Assembly (NCBI RefSeq): GCF_001436025.1
Contig: NZ_AZEQ01000001.1
Span: forward strand, 124,001-188,000
Length of the DNA: 64,000 nucleotides
Reading direction: 5' to 3'
From: Limosilactobacillus mucosae DSM 13345
GTDB taxonomy: Bacteria; Bacillota; Bacilli; Lactobacillales; Lactobacillaceae
Below are positions 28,340-37,207 of this stretch, in pieces; within the stretch, counting starts at the first letter, position 1; every line of letters begins with the position of its first letter. The position numbers were made by a program, and so were the translations under genes. Below the pieces are notes generated by a model. That model saw nothing but the letters and a program-made list of their open reading frames with translations. It searched no databases and was not told the DNA's origin.

Positions 28340-29225
28340 CAAGATGGGCCTGTTCGACCATGTCTGGGTATTGCGAATCGTTTCCTTGGTATTGGCAATC
28401 CTATTGTTTATATACGTTACTGGCAGCAAAAGCAGCGATACGCGTCAGTCATCACAAAACGGTCAAAATACTGCGCTGATGGCCAATAAGACGCAGACGC
28501 TCAAAATACCGCTAGAGGTTGAGTCGAATTCGGAAAAATACGTTGTCACCGGCTTTCCGCAATATGTCAAAATCAAGATTACCGGACCCTCTGCCTTGGT
28601 AACGACCACGGCTAATACGCAAAATTTTAAGGTCTATGCGGATCTGACCAAGCTGGGAACCGGCAAGCATGAGGTGCGTCTGAAGGCATCGGGATTGAAT
28701 AAGGAATTGAGTTATACGATCACGCCGGCCAAGATCAAGGTCAACATTCAATCGCGCAATACCGCGACGGTGCCGGTAGAAGTGCGCTTAAGCTCTAAAA
28801 CCTTAAATGGTAGCTATCAGGTTGGAACGCCTAAAGCCGCATTGGAAAAGGTCCAGATTACCGGGGCCAAAAGTGAGGTTCAACAGGTTGCCAAAGTAAT
28901 TGCTTATGTCAACGTGCCTAAAAACGCGCAAAGTACGCTGCATCGGACGGTAACGCTGCAGGCAATCAATGAAAGCGGTCAGACAATGAACGTGGTGATC
29001 ATGCCAAATACGGTCTCCGTAACCGTACCAATCAGTCAGACTGACAGCGGCGACAAGAATTCCAGTTCATCTGCGACGACCAGCTCGGCGATAACGCAGT
29101 CCAATTCTGACAGTTCAGCGGAGTCTGCGAGCGCTTCTTCAGCCAAGCACAGTTCAGCCAGCTCGGCATCTGGCAGTCAGTCAAATAATTCGTCGGTTTC
29201 GGCAAGCGAAAATGATACAAAGTAG
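28329..29225 (+). CDS. cdaR: CdaR (YbbR-domain) regulator of CdaA
   Basis: Extracellular partner that modulates CdaA activity. One N-terminal membrane anchor (residues ~14-34) is followed by two recognisable YbbR-like repeats (KTLKIPLEVESN..., TATVPVEVRLS...). From residue ~240 the protein ends in a long Ser/Ala/Asn-rich low-complexity tail, longer than in many relatives, probably a wall-spanning linker. It has fewer clear YbbR repeats than the four in Bacillus. AGGGAGGCGATC precedes ATG, inside cdaA. Confidence 0.92.
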   Translation: MKNDKMGLFDHVWVLRIVSLVLAILLFIYVTGSKSSDTRQSSQNGQNTALMANKTQTLKIPLEVESNSEKYVVTGFPQYVKIKITGPSALVTTTANTQNFKVYADLTKLGTGKHEVRLKASGLNKELSYTITPAKIKVNIQSRNTATVPVEVRLSSKTLNGSYQVGTPKAALEKVQITGAKSEVQQVAKVIAYVNVPKNAQSTLHRTVTLQAINESGQTMNVVIMPNTVSVTVPISQTDSGDKNSSSSATTSSAITQSNSDSSAESASASSAKHSSASSASGSQSNNSSVSASENDTK

Positions 29226-29282
29226 TATAATCAAACATAGTGAATTTTAACGGAGCTTTTTAGCCCAGAAACGAGGAGAAAC

Positions 29283-30638
29283 ATGAAGTTAAAATATTTT
29301 GGAACTGATGGCGTTCGTGGCGTGGCCAATCGCGACCTGAGTCCAGAACTGGCTTTTAAGGTTGGCCGTGCCGGGGGCTATGTCTTGACTCGGCACTCAG
29401 AACGCAAGCAGCCCCAAGTCTTGGTTTCCCGTGATACGCGAATTTCCGGTCAGATGCTGGAAAATGCCTTAGTTGCTGGTCTGCTTTCGGTCGGCATCGA
29501 GGTACTGCGCTTAGGCGTCGTCACTACGCCTGGCGTTGCCTACCTGGTTAGAGCACAGGGAGCCGATGCTGGTGTAATGATCACGGCCAGTCATAATCCA
29601 ATCCAATATAATGGAATCAAGTATTTTGGCAGTGATGGCTTCAAGCTTTCCGATGAGCTGGAATATGAGATCGAACAGCTGTTGGATGCCGAAGCGGATA
29701 CTTTGCCACGTCCATCTGATGCTGGTTTGGGAACGGTTGAGGACTACCACGAAGGCGCGCTCAAATACACGTCATTTTTGGAACAGACGATTTCAACGGA
29801 TCTGTCTGGCCTAAAGGTAGTTGTTGATGCTGCCAATGGTGCTACCAGCGGCTTTGTCTCCAATCTGTTGGCAGACTTAAATGTTGATTTTACGCCAATT
29901 CATGCCAATCCTAATGGTCTCAACACCAACCTTGACTGTGGGTCAACGCATCCGGAAAGTCTGCAGGAAGCCGTAGTTGCCAACCATGCTGATCTAGGTC
30001 TGGCATTTGATGGTGATGGCGATCGCTGCATTGCCGTTGACAACGAGGGTAATCTGGTTGACGGCGACAAGATCATGTACATCTGCGGCAAGTATCTGAA
30101 TGAAAATGGCCGCTTGAAAAAAGATACGATCGTTACCACGGTGATGAGCAACCTGGGAATGTACAAGGCAATGGAGGCTCATGGCATGAAGAGCGTGCAG
30201 ACTAAGGTTGGCGATCGTTATGTCGTTGAAGAAATGCTGAAGTCAGGCTACAATCTGGGTGGCGAGCAGTCAGGCCACATTATCTTCCTTGACCACAATA
30301 CGACTGGTGATGGGATGCTGACGGCACTGCAGCTGCTGCAGGTCGTTAAATCCAGTGGCAAGAGCCTTAAGGAACTGGCATCTGATGTCAAGACCTATCC
30401 ACAAGAGCTGGTCAATATCACCGTGGCTGACAAGCAAGCTGCAATGGACAATCCAGCTTTGAAGGCCGTCATTGCCGATGTTGAAAAAGAAATGAACGGT
30501 GATGGGCGCGTCTTGGTTCGTCCTTCTGGTACTGAACCGCTTTTGCGAATCATGGCTGAAGCGCCAACCAAAGAACTGGTCCATGCCTATGTTGAAAAAA
30601 TCGCGGAAGTTGCCCGCCGCGAGCTTGAAGTTAAATAA
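29283..30638 (+). CDS. glmM: Phosphoglucosamine mutase
   Basis: Converts glucosamine-6-phosphate to glucosamine-1-phosphate for UDP-GlcNAc. The 451-residue protein has the phosphoserine loop TASHNP (Ser103), the metal loop DGDGDR, the sugar loop GEQSGH and the phosphate loop [20 protein letters not shown] precedes ATG. It is downstream of cdaA-cdaR and about 200 bp upstream of glmS, so both amino-sugar steps sit together. Confidence 0.97.
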   Translation: MKLKYFGTDGVRGVANRDLSPELAFKVGRAGGYVLTRHSERKQPQVLVSRDTRISGQMLENALVAGLLSVGIEVLRLGVVTTPGVAYLVRAQGADAGVMITASHNPIQYNGIKYFGSDGFKLSDELEYEIEQLLDAEADTLPRPSDAGLGTVEDYHEGALKYTSFLEQTISTDLSGLKVVVDAANGATSGFVSNLLADLNVDFTPIHANPNGLNTNLDCGSTHPESLQEAVVANHADLGLAFDGDGDRCIAVDNEGNLVDGDKIMYICGKYLNENGRLKKDTIVTTVMSNLGMYKAMEAHGMKSVQTKVGDRYVVEEMLKSGYNLGGEQSGHIIFLDHNTTGDGMLTALQLLQVVKSSGKSLKELASDVKTYPQELVNITVADKQAAMDNPALKAVIADVEKEMNGDGRVLVRPSGTEPLLRIMAEAPTKELVHAYVEKIAEVARRELEVK

Positions 30639-30652
30639 TCTTAGATAATATT

Positions 30653-30769
30653 TAGGCTGGCAGCGAGGGGCTGAATCGTTGCCGTGACGCCTTTAAAACT
30701 ATTAAAAAATTGCCGACTCTATACCAATCGAGGTTAATCGATTGACATTGGGGCCGGCAATTATTAATA
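30653..30769 (+). other. Structured glmM-glmS intergenic RNA
   Basis: Two hairpins are visible: GGCAGCGA with TCGTTGCC inside an AGGC/GCCT frame (about 30655-30690), and AATTGCCG with CGGCAATT (about 30707-30762) enclosing CAATCGA/TCGATTG. Neither has a proper U tail. None of the conserved glmS ribozyme core was recognised. Because the second hairpin covers the glmS promoter it could only form in read-through RNA from glmM. Confidence 0.45.
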
Positions 30770-30770
30770 T
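30742..30770 (+). promoter_or_regulatory. glmS promoter
   Basis: Consensus TTGACA (30742-30747) and TAATAT (30765-30770) are 17 bp apart, giving a leader of about 65-70 nt. Confidence 0.85.
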
Positions 30771-30843
30771 ACAATAGTGTTATTAAATAATAGCTTGATT
30801 TTAAAGTTATCTATACCAATTTTATTGAAGGATGGGAAATATT

Positions 30844-32664
30844 ATGTGTGGAATTGTTGGTGTTACAGGAAACGATCGCAGCGTTTCCATTTTGATCGAC
30901 GGGTTGAAGCGTCTGGAATACCGCGGTTACGACTCCGCCGGCATCTACGTCAACGACGAAAAAGGACATGACTACCTGGTTAAGCGTTCCGGCCGCATCA
31001 GCAACCTGGAAGCTGCCTTAACGCCAGAAGTTAAAGGGTTGGCTGGGATTGGCCACACGCGCTGGGCGACGCACGGTGTTCCAAATGAAACCAACGCGCA
31101 TCCGCACTACTCCAATGATGAACGATTCTATCTGGTTCACAACGGGGTAATTGAAAACTATCAGCAGCTGAAAGAAGAATATCTTAAGGGTGTTGAATTC
31201 AAGAGTCAAACCGACACGGAAGTTATCGTTCAGTTGGTTGACAAGTTCGTAGTTGACTACAAGATGGATACCAAGGACGCGCTGCTTAAGGTTCTGCGCT
31301 TGATCAGTCCTGATTCTTCATATGCCTTTGCCTTGATGGATCGCGAGCAGCCAGATACGCTGTTTGTGGCTAAGAATAAGAGCCCATTGCTGGTTGGTTT
31401 GTGCCAAGGCTATAACATGGTAGGTTCTGATGCCATGTCGATGATTGATGAAACCAACGAATTTATGGAAATCAACGACCATGAGTTGGTAATCGTCAAG
31501 CCAGACAATGTAACGATTGAAGAATTCGATGGCACGGAAAAGAAGCGCGATTCCTTTAAGGTTGACATGGATCCAAGCGCTGCCGACAAGGGTACCTACC
31601 CATTCTATATGCTAAAGGAAATTGATGAGCAGCCTGCCGTAATGCGCAAGCTCGTTCAGGAATACTTTGACAGTGACGACCAGCCGCAGATCAGCGAAAA
31701 GCTTTTGCAGGCAATGGCTGAATCCGATCACATCTACATCATTGGTGCCGGGACCAGCTATCATGCCGGTCTGATTGGGGCCCGGATGTTTGAGAAGCTT
31801 TGTGGCGTGCCAACTACGGTTCATATCTCATCAGAATTTGCCTATGAGCAGCCGCTGCTTAGTCAAAAGCCGTTCTTCCTGTTCCTGTCGCAAAGTGGTG
31901 AAACGGCAGACAGTCGCGAAGTACTGGTACACGTCAATGAGCACAACTGGCCAAGCCTGACGATTACTAATGTTGATAAGTCAACGCTTTCTCGTGAGGC
32001 TACCTTTACCCTGCTGCTGTACGCTGGCCCAGAGATTGCCGTTGCCTCCACTAAGGCCTACACGGCTCAGATCGCGGTTGAAGCTATTTTAGCCAAGGCA
32101 TTGGGTGAATATCTGAGTCGCGATGCTGCTCAAAACTTCGACTTAAAGCACCAGCTGGGAACGATTGCCAACGGGATGCAGTCAATTACCGACTCAAAAG
32201 AAGACATTGAAGCACTGGCCTCTCGCTACCTCTCTAAGCCACGCAACGCCTTTTACATTGGCCGGGGCATTGACTGGTCGGTTTCTTTGGAGGCAGCCTT
32301 GAAGCTTAAGGAAATCTCCTATGTTCAAGCGGAAGGTTTTGCATCCGGTGAGCTTAAGCATGGTACGATCGCGCTGATTGAAAACCAAACGCCGGTAATT
32401 GCTATTATTACTCAGGATCGGACTGCGGGCCTTACGCGCAGCAATCTGGAAGAAACGCAGTCACGGGGTGCTGCTGTCTTAACGATTGTTTCACGTCATC
32501 TGGCACATGAAGACGACAATATCATCATTCCAGACGTTGACGAACTGCTGACGCCGCTTTTGAGTGTCGTTCCTGCACAGCTGCTTGCCTACTACACGAG
32601 TCTGGGCAAGGGCTTAGACGTTGACAAGCCGCGTAACCTGGCTAAGTCGGTTACGGTACAGTAA
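30844..32664 (+). CDS. glmS: Glutamine-fructose-6-phosphate aminotransferase
   Basis: Makes glucosamine-6-phosphate from fructose-6-phosphate and glutamine. I chose ATG 30844 because Cys2, exposed after Met removal, is the glutaminase nucleophile (MCGIVGVTG); an in-frame start 12 bases upstream would block it. The N-terminal glutaminase domain (1-240) is followed by two SIS domains (GAGTSYHAGLIG, SQSGETADSREVL, STKAYTAQI) and the C-terminal LAKSVTVQ tail. Length 606 residues. Confidence 0.97.
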   Translation: MCGIVGVTGNDRSVSILIDGLKRLEYRGYDSAGIYVNDEKGHDYLVKRSGRISNLEAALTPEVKGLAGIGHTRWATHGVPNETNAHPHYSNDERFYLVHNGVIENYQQLKEEYLKGVEFKSQTDTEVIVQLVDKFVVDYKMDTKDALLKVLRLISPDSSYAFALMDREQPDTLFVAKNKSPLLVGLCQGYNMVGSDAMSMIDETNEFMEINDHELVIVKPDNVTIEEFDGTEKKRDSFKVDMDPSAADKGTYPFYMLKEIDEQPAVMRKLVQEYFDSDDQPQISEKLLQAMAESDHIYIIGAGTSYHAGLIGARMFEKLCGVPTTVHISSEFAYEQPLLSQKPFFLFLSQSGETADSREVLVHVNEHNWPSLTITNVDKSTLSREATFTLLLYAGPEIAVASTKAYTAQIAVEAILAKALGEYLSRDAAQNFDLKHQLGTIANGMQSITDSKEDIEALASRYLSKPRNAFYIGRGIDWSVSLEAALKLKEISYVQAEGFASGELKHGTIALIENQTPVIAIITQDRTAGLTRSNLEETQSRGAAVLTIVSRHLAHEDDNIIIPDVDELLTPLLSVVPAQLLAYYTSLGKGLDVDKPRNLAKSVTVQ

Positions 32665-32668
32665 TTAT

Positions 32669-32704
32669 AAAAAGAAGAAGCGGTTGGCCGTTTCTTCTTT
32701 TTAT
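32669..32704 (+). terminator. Terminator after glmS
   Basis: AAAAAGAAGAAGCGG (32669-32683) pairs with 32688-32702 with one G-U pair around TTGG, followed by TATTTT. Confidence 0.9.
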
Positions 32705-32738
32705 TTTATGTTAACAGCTGAAAAAATCTGAATAACTA

Positions 32739-32767
32739 TTGACAGCGCTTACAATATTTTGTAATAT
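32739..32767 (+). promoter_or_regulatory. Strong promoter overlapped by a cre site
   Basis: Consensus TTGACA (32739-32744) and TAATAT (32762-32767) are 17 bp apart. TGACAGCGCTTACA (32740-32753) matches the cre consensus at 13 of 14 positions and covers the -35 box, so CcpA would repress it. No start codon with a ribosome binding site follows before the terminator at 32825-32857. Confidence 0.8.
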
Positions 32768-32773
32768 ATAGTC

Positions 32774-32857
32774 ACAAGGTATTAAGTATTTACCTTCTAA
32801 TCAATTCTCTTTCTCTCTTATGCCAATCATCGTCGGTCCACGGCGATGATTTTTGTT
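32774..32857 (+). ncRNA. Candidate CcpA-controlled small RNA (~84 nt)
   Basis: From the predicted start (~32774) the transcript would have a 5' hairpin (AAGGTA 32776-32781 with TACCTT 32791-32796), a single-stranded CU-rich run (TCTCTTTCTCTCTT, 32806-32819), and an intrinsic terminator (AATCATCGTCG 32825-32835 with CGGCGATGATT 32841-32851, then TTTTG). The only frame, MPIIVGPRR, has no ribosome binding site. Such CU-rich stretches often pair with Shine-Dalgarno sequences. No known family recognised. Confidence 0.6.
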
Positions 32858-32892
32858 TTCTGATACAATAGATGCGAAAGGGGATTTATTTA

Positions 32893-33204
32893 ATGGAAGA
32901 ACAGCATGAAGTCTTTACCCTAATAGAAGAAATTACGCGTAATGATGGCACCAAATATTATGAAATCGGCAATATGGTGCATAACGGCCGTGCCGAGCTG
33001 GCTGCTGAGCGTGGCTATATTAAGGAAGTTCGTATTTTAAAGCTGAATATCCCACATTCACAAAACGTGATCAATTATGAGCATTTCATCAACACGCACT
33101 ATCAGATGCAAGATGAGTCGATGGATCACTGGGAGGAATGGAAACGAACCCCAGAAGCCGATCAGCTGGTCAAGGCGATTCTGCGTGAAAACCGAGTCGG
33201 CTGA
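32893..33204 (+). CDS. Conserved-looking hypothetical protein, 103 residues
   Basis: Soluble acidic protein starting MEEQHEVFTLIEEITRNDG, with a beta-rich first half and a helical second half (YEHFINTHYQMQDESMDHWEEWKRTPEADQLV). I do not recognise the family. AAAGGGGAT lies 8 bases before ATG 32893, and an extended -10 (TGATACAAT, 32861-32869) just upstream gives it its own promoter. A terminator follows. Single gene. Confidence 0.75.
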   Translation: MEEQHEVFTLIEEITRNDGTKYYEIGNMVHNGRAELAAERGYIKEVRILKLNIPHSQNVINYEHFINTHYQMQDESMDHWEEWKRTPEADQLVKAILRENRVG

Positions 33205-33228
33205 TTAAGTAATTCTGATATTTCTAAT

Positions 33229-33268
33229 AACGGTCGGGGCAGAAAAAGGCTGTCACGACCGTTGTTTT
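33229..33268 (+). terminator. Terminator after the 103-residue gene
   Basis: AACGGTCG (33229-33236) pairs with CGACCGTT (33256-33263), followed by GTTTTAT. Confidence 0.75.
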
Positions 33269-33350
33269 ATAAAAAAATCATTTTAATGGGACTTATTGGT
33301 CAACTGTGATTATAATAAAAGTTGTTATTTTTTTATTTGGGGGGAAATCT

Positions 33351-35183
33351 ATGCGGTCCAAGCAATACGTGACAGGAATTGATGGCGTCCGAACGTTGGC
33401 CGTGCTTGGCGTGATCATCTATCACCTGTTGCCGACAACGTTGCCAGGCGGTTATTTGGGCGTGCCGCTGTTCTTATTGATCTCTGGGTATTTCGTTACC
33501 TTACAGCTGGTGCGGCAAATGGATCAGACGGGCGGTATTCAGCTGACGAAGTTTTACCTTAAGCGTCTGCGGCGGCTGTATCCGGTGCTGATCGTTATGC
33601 TGACGGTCACGACGGCCTATATTACATTGTTTGCTCGCGATCTGCTGCATAATATCAAAAGTACCATCGCTACTAATCTGCTATGGGTCTACAACTGGTG
33701 GGAAATCGGCCATGGCCAGTCTTATTTTGATCGTTTCAATGGCGAGTCGCCGTTTACGCATTTGTGGACGTTAGGCGTTGAAGCCCAGTTTTACTTCTTG
33801 TGGCCGCTGATTTTATTCATGCTGTTTTTGATTTTGCGCAAACGTTCCAAAATCAAGTGGACCGTCTTTATCCTAGCGGTTGCTTCAGCAGTTGAAATGG
33901 CGCTGCTGTTTGATCCGCAAAATATCAACCGAGTCTACTATGGAACCGATACCCGAGCCTTTTCGCTGCTTTTGGGTTCCTGGCTGGCCTTATGCTGGCC
34001 GATTGATCGCCTTAACGCCAGCTTGACGGCACATGCTGCCAGAATCTTGGATGGAGTCGGGATTGGGGCACTGCTGATCACGCTGCTGGGCTTTTTTACG
34101 CTGCCAGGCCAAAGCAGCTGGACCTATCGCGGCGGCATGTTTTTTTACAGCCTGATCGGAATGATTTTGATTGCGACGGTAGTTCATCCAGGCAGTCATA
34201 TGAATCGCTGGCTGACCAACCCTTTCTTTACCTGGATCGGTCAGCGCTCATACGGCATTTACGTCTACCAGCTGCCGGTTATGGTCTTTTATGAACGAGT
34301 CGTTGAGATTGGCCGGCACCCAGTAATCAATGCTTTGGTTGAATGTCTGTTGATTTTAGCGATCAGCGAGTTCTCCTATCGATTGGTTGAACAGCCGCTT
34401 GCTCATTATCAGTGGCGGTATCTGCCGGCCAGCATTCGTCATTGGATCGACTTTAAAATGCATGATTGGCACCAATGGCTAAAAGTTGGCCCAGTCGTCA
34501 TCATCTGCTTTATCGCGCTGTGCGGTCTGATGCTGCCAAGCAAGCCGGCTAAAAAAAGTGCGGTTCAGACCCGCATTGAAAAGAGTCGCCAGGCCACGGC
34601 TGCTAAAAACAAGCAGATTGCAAAGGGAAAGACGGCTAAAGTTAACGTCAACAGCAAGTCGCTGCAGAAAAAATATGGTCTGACCTCGAACCAGCTTAAG
34701 GCAGCCTCAGAGCTAAAAGTCACGGCAATCGGTGATTCGGTAATGGCCGATGCATCTCAGGATATTCAAGAAATCATGCCGCATGCTTATGTTGATGCTG
34801 AAGTCGGGCGTCAGGGGAGCGCTACGCCAGCCGTTATTAAAGATCTTAAAGCCAAGGGGCAGCTGCAAAAAAACGTGATTCTAAATCTTGGAACCAATGG
34901 CGCGATGGATTCGCAGACGATTAATGATATCTTAACGGCAATCGGCAAGGATCATCAGGTTTATTGGATCACGCCGCACGTGCCGACGCGTGACTGGGAA
35001 CAGACGGTTTGCGATCAGATCAAGCAGGCCGCTAAGCAAAATGCCAATGTACACGTGATTGACTGGAATCAGGCTGCCAATGGTCATGCCGAGTGGTTTG
35101 CACAGGACAAGGTTCATATGAATGAGCAGGGGAATGCGTACTTTACGCGGCTGATTGTTAAAACGATCTTGAAAAACAAATAG
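33351..35183 (+). CDS. oatA: OatA-like peptidoglycan O-acetyltransferase
   Basis: 610 residues. Residues 1-390 form an acyltransferase-3 membrane domain with about eleven helices (GIDGVRTLAVLGVIIYHL..., LWTLGVEAQFYFLWPL). A Lys-rich linker follows, then an extracellular SGNH esterase/transferase domain from ~455: AIGDSVMAD holds the nucleophile Ser and DKVHMNEQG the Asp-His pair. This is the OatA architecture that O-acetylates MurNAc (or GlcNAc) and gives lysozyme resistance; which sugar cannot be told. ATG 33351 follows GGGGGGAAA. The HAD gene follows 15 bp later. Confidence 0.92.
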   Translation: MRSKQYVTGIDGVRTLAVLGVIIYHLLPTTLPGGYLGVPLFLLISGYFVTLQLVRQMDQTGGIQLTKFYLKRLRRLYPVLIVMLTVTTAYITLFARDLLHNIKSTIATNLLWVYNWWEIGHGQSYFDRFNGESPFTHLWTLGVEAQFYFLWPLILFMLFLILRKRSKIKWTVFILAVASAVEMALLFDPQNINRVYYGTDTRAFSLLLGSWLALCWPIDRLNASLTAHAARILDGVGIGALLITLLGFFTLPGQSSWTYRGGMFFYSLIGMILIATVVHPGSHMNRWLTNPFFTWIGQRSYGIYVYQLPVMVFYERVVEIGRHPVINALVECLLILAISEFSYRLVEQPLAHYQWRYLPASIRHWIDFKMHDWHQWLKVGPVVIICFIALCGLMLPSKPAKKSAVQTRIEKSRQATAAKNKQIAKGKTAKVNVNSKSLQKKYGLTSNQLKAASELKVTAIGDSVMADASQDIQEIMPHAYVDAEVGRQGSATPAVIKDLKAKGQLQKNVILNLGTNGAMDSQTINDILTAIGKDHQVYWITPHVPTRDWEQTVCDQIKQAAKQNANVHVIDWNQAANGHAEWFAQDKVHMNEQGNAYFTRLIVKTILKNK

Positions 35184-35198
35184 AAAAGAGAAACGCTT

Positions 35199-36014
35199 AT
35201 GATTAAAATGATTGCATTAGATATGGATAACACGCTGCTCAACAGCCAAAAAGAGATCAGTCCCCGAAACGAGGCGGTCTTGAAACGGCTGCATGAACAA
35301 GGCATCAAAATCGTGCTCTGTACGGGTCGCCCAATCAACGCAATCTGGCCTTATATTGAACAATTAGGTCTGACTACGGCTGACGACTACACGATTACTT
35401 TTAATGGCGGGCTGGTTGTCAATAATCAAACGCGGGCTGCTTTGTCAGAACATGGGATCTCAAAAGACAAGCTGCAGGCAGTCTTTGATTTTGCCAAGCA
35501 GCACGATTTTTCGCTAGATGTCTTAGACTTTGATCGCGTCTATGAAATCATGGACATGCCGCGTTCCATCTATAAAACGATTTTAAAAAACATTGAATTT
35601 AAAGACGCACACTTCAATGATCTGCCAGGTGGCGATCATGTCTATGCCAAAGCGATTATGGCGATTCCAGCTGTTAAGATGAGTCAAGAGGTTCTGCCAG
35701 CCGTTCCTGATGAATTACGGCAGCAGGTCAATGTTGTTCAGTCGCAGCCAATGGTATTGGAATTTTTACCAAACGGGGTCAACAAGAGCGTGGGTCTGCG
35801 GGCACTGCTGGAGCATTATAGCTGGGATTTTGCCAATCTGATGACGTTTGGCGATGCCGATAATGATTATGAGATGATTCGCGATGCTGGCGATGGCGTA
35901 GTAATGGCAAATGGTTTGGATAGCGTCAAAAAAGCTGCCGATCATCTGACCAAATCTAATAATGAGGATGGCGTTGCCGTTTACTTGGAGAATTTTTTTG
36001 CAACATTAATGTAA
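35199..36014 (+). CDS. Cof-type HAD phosphatase
   Basis: 271-residue HAD superfamily IIB hydrolase, YidA-like. Motif I is ALDMDNTLLNS, with two catalytic aspartates; motif II Thr is in VLCTGRP; motif IV is TFGDADNDYEMI. Between them lies the C2 cap (residues ~85-190). Probable sugar-phosphate or nucleotide phosphatase; the substrate is not determinable. Start ATG 35199 with only a weak AAGAGA upstream. Probably cotranscribed with oatA. Confidence 0.88.
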   Translation: MIKMIALDMDNTLLNSQKEISPRNEAVLKRLHEQGIKIVLCTGRPINAIWPYIEQLGLTTADDYTITFNGGLVVNNQTRAALSEHGISKDKLQAVFDFAKQHDFSLDVLDFDRVYEIMDMPRSIYKTILKNIEFKDAHFNDLPGGDHVYAKAIMAIPAVKMSQEVLPAVPDELRQQVNVVQSQPMVLEFLPNGVNKSVGLRALLEHYSWDFANLMTFGDADNDYEMIRDAGDGVVMANGLDSVKKAADHLTKSNNEDGVAVYLENFFATLM

Positions 36015-36044
36015 TATAAGGCGTAATTCAGTCTTAAAATCTGG

Positions 36045-36104
36045 TCGTAAAAAGCCGCTGAAATCATAAAAATGGTTTTTGTGTGACTTTTTACGATTTT
36101 TTTT
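36045..36104 (+). terminator. Terminator after the oatA-HAD operon
   Basis: TCGTAAAAAG (36045-36054) pairs perfectly with CTTTTTACGA (36087-36096), followed by eight Ts. Confidence 0.85.
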
Positions 36105-36353
36105 GCAACATTTTAAACGTCAATATAAAAAAGTTAGTCAAACCGAAAAATATTGATCTAACAACATTTATAATCAAAAGGTTGTTTGAATGGTTATGAC
36201 TTTATTACAGAATGTTACAAAATAGCCGTAAAAAACTCTTAAAACGCAATTGCCTTGTTATCAATTAGTAATATTGAGCGTGTATGATAAGGGACGTTGA
36301 TAAGGAAATGATAAAAACGAATTGATAATTGATAAAGGATGGTTTTGATTTTT
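36105..36353. other. Long upstream region of the LysM gene
   Basis: AT-rich. On the minus strand TGTAAC and TGTAAT (around 36199-36214) form a pair with 4-bp spacing, close to the WalR consensus (TGTWAH, N5, TGTWAH). TATGAT at 36283-36288 is a possible -10 box. Highly expressed exported proteins of lactobacilli often have such long leaders. No other gene seen. Confidence 0.35.
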
Positions 36354-36929
36354 ATGAAGAAGAACTTTAAGAAGATTACCGCTGCTTTGGGTGCCGTTGC
36401 CTTTGGCGTTGCTGCTACGGCTACGGTTGCCAACGCTGACACGCTGTACACGGTTCAATCCGGCGACACGCTGTCCAGCATTTCTCAAAAGTTCGCTAAT
36501 GACAACAGCTTGGTTCAAACGCTGGCTCAGCAAAACAACATTCAAGACATCAACAAGATCTACGTTGGTCAACAATTGGTTGTTAAGACTGATGGCCAGG
36601 CAACTGATGCTCAAACGACTGCTCAGCCAGTCGCTCAAGCAACTACGCAATCAGCTGCTGCTCAAACTTCACAAACCACTTCCAACTACACTTCCACGGC
36701 TTACGGCTCTGAAGCAGATGCCAAGGCTTGGATCGCCGCTCATGAATCTGGCAACAACTATGGCGCCCGCAATGGTCAATACATCGGTAAGTACCAATTG
36801 AGCGCGGCCTACCTGAATGGCGACTACTCACCTGCCAACCAAGAACGCGTAGCTGATCAGTATGTTGCTGGTCGTTATGGTTCTTGGACGAATGCTAAGC
36901 AACACTGGCTGAGCAATGGCTGGTACTAA
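36354..36929 (+). CDS. Secreted LysM protein with Apf-type C-terminal domain
   Basis: 191 residues. Signal peptide MKKNFKKITAALGAVAFGVA... with probable cleavage after VANA, then a LysM module (YTVQSGDTLSSISQKF...) that binds peptidoglycan, a Gln/Thr/Ala-rich linker, and a C-terminal domain (AWIAAHESGNNYGARNGQYIGKYQLS ... GSWTNAKQHWLSNGWY) matching the aggregation-promoting-factor domain of lactobacilli, related to lysozyme-like folds. It probably acts on or binds the wall. Codon bias is high. ATG 36354 begins a good signal peptide; the nearest ribosome binding site (AAAGGATGG) lies rather far upstream, 12 bases. Confidence 0.9.
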   Translation: MKKNFKKITAALGAVAFGVAATATVANADTLYTVQSGDTLSSISQKFANDNSLVQTLAQQNNIQDINKIYVGQQLVVKTDGQATDAQTTAQPVAQATTQSAAAQTSQTTSNYTSTAYGSEADAKAWIAAHESGNNYGARNGQYIGKYQLSAAYLNGDYSPANQERVADQYVAGRYGSWTNAKQHWLSNGWY

Positions 36930-36951
36930 AATCAGACTTTAATAATTTGAG

Positions 36952-36981
36952 GCATCGTTTTATGAAAACGATGCTTTTTTT
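36952..36981 (+). terminator. Terminator after the LysM gene
   Basis: GCATCGTTTT (36952-36961) pairs perfectly with 36965-36974, followed by seven Ts. Confidence 0.93.
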
Positions 36982-37207
36982 ATTTTCAAATAGTTTCTAA
37001 ATTTTTTTAAAGAAAGTTATTGATTGTTAAATTTTTCGGTGAAACCAGATTATCACTGTTTTTTTCTGCTAAATTGAATTAGTCAGGCTAAACGTGGCAG
37101 TTATTTATGTGACTGCCAAATCAATGACGGGAGGGATCGCATTATTGATCAAGGATCAGTTAAAATAATAGTTTAAACAGATTCCTGATTTTAGATGCGG
37201 ATAAAAT

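Noticed and set aside
30639-30843. glmS ribozyme
   Set aside because: None of the conserved ribozyme core stretches was recognised in the 205 bp upstream of glmS, and the predicted promoter leaves only about 70 nt of leader.
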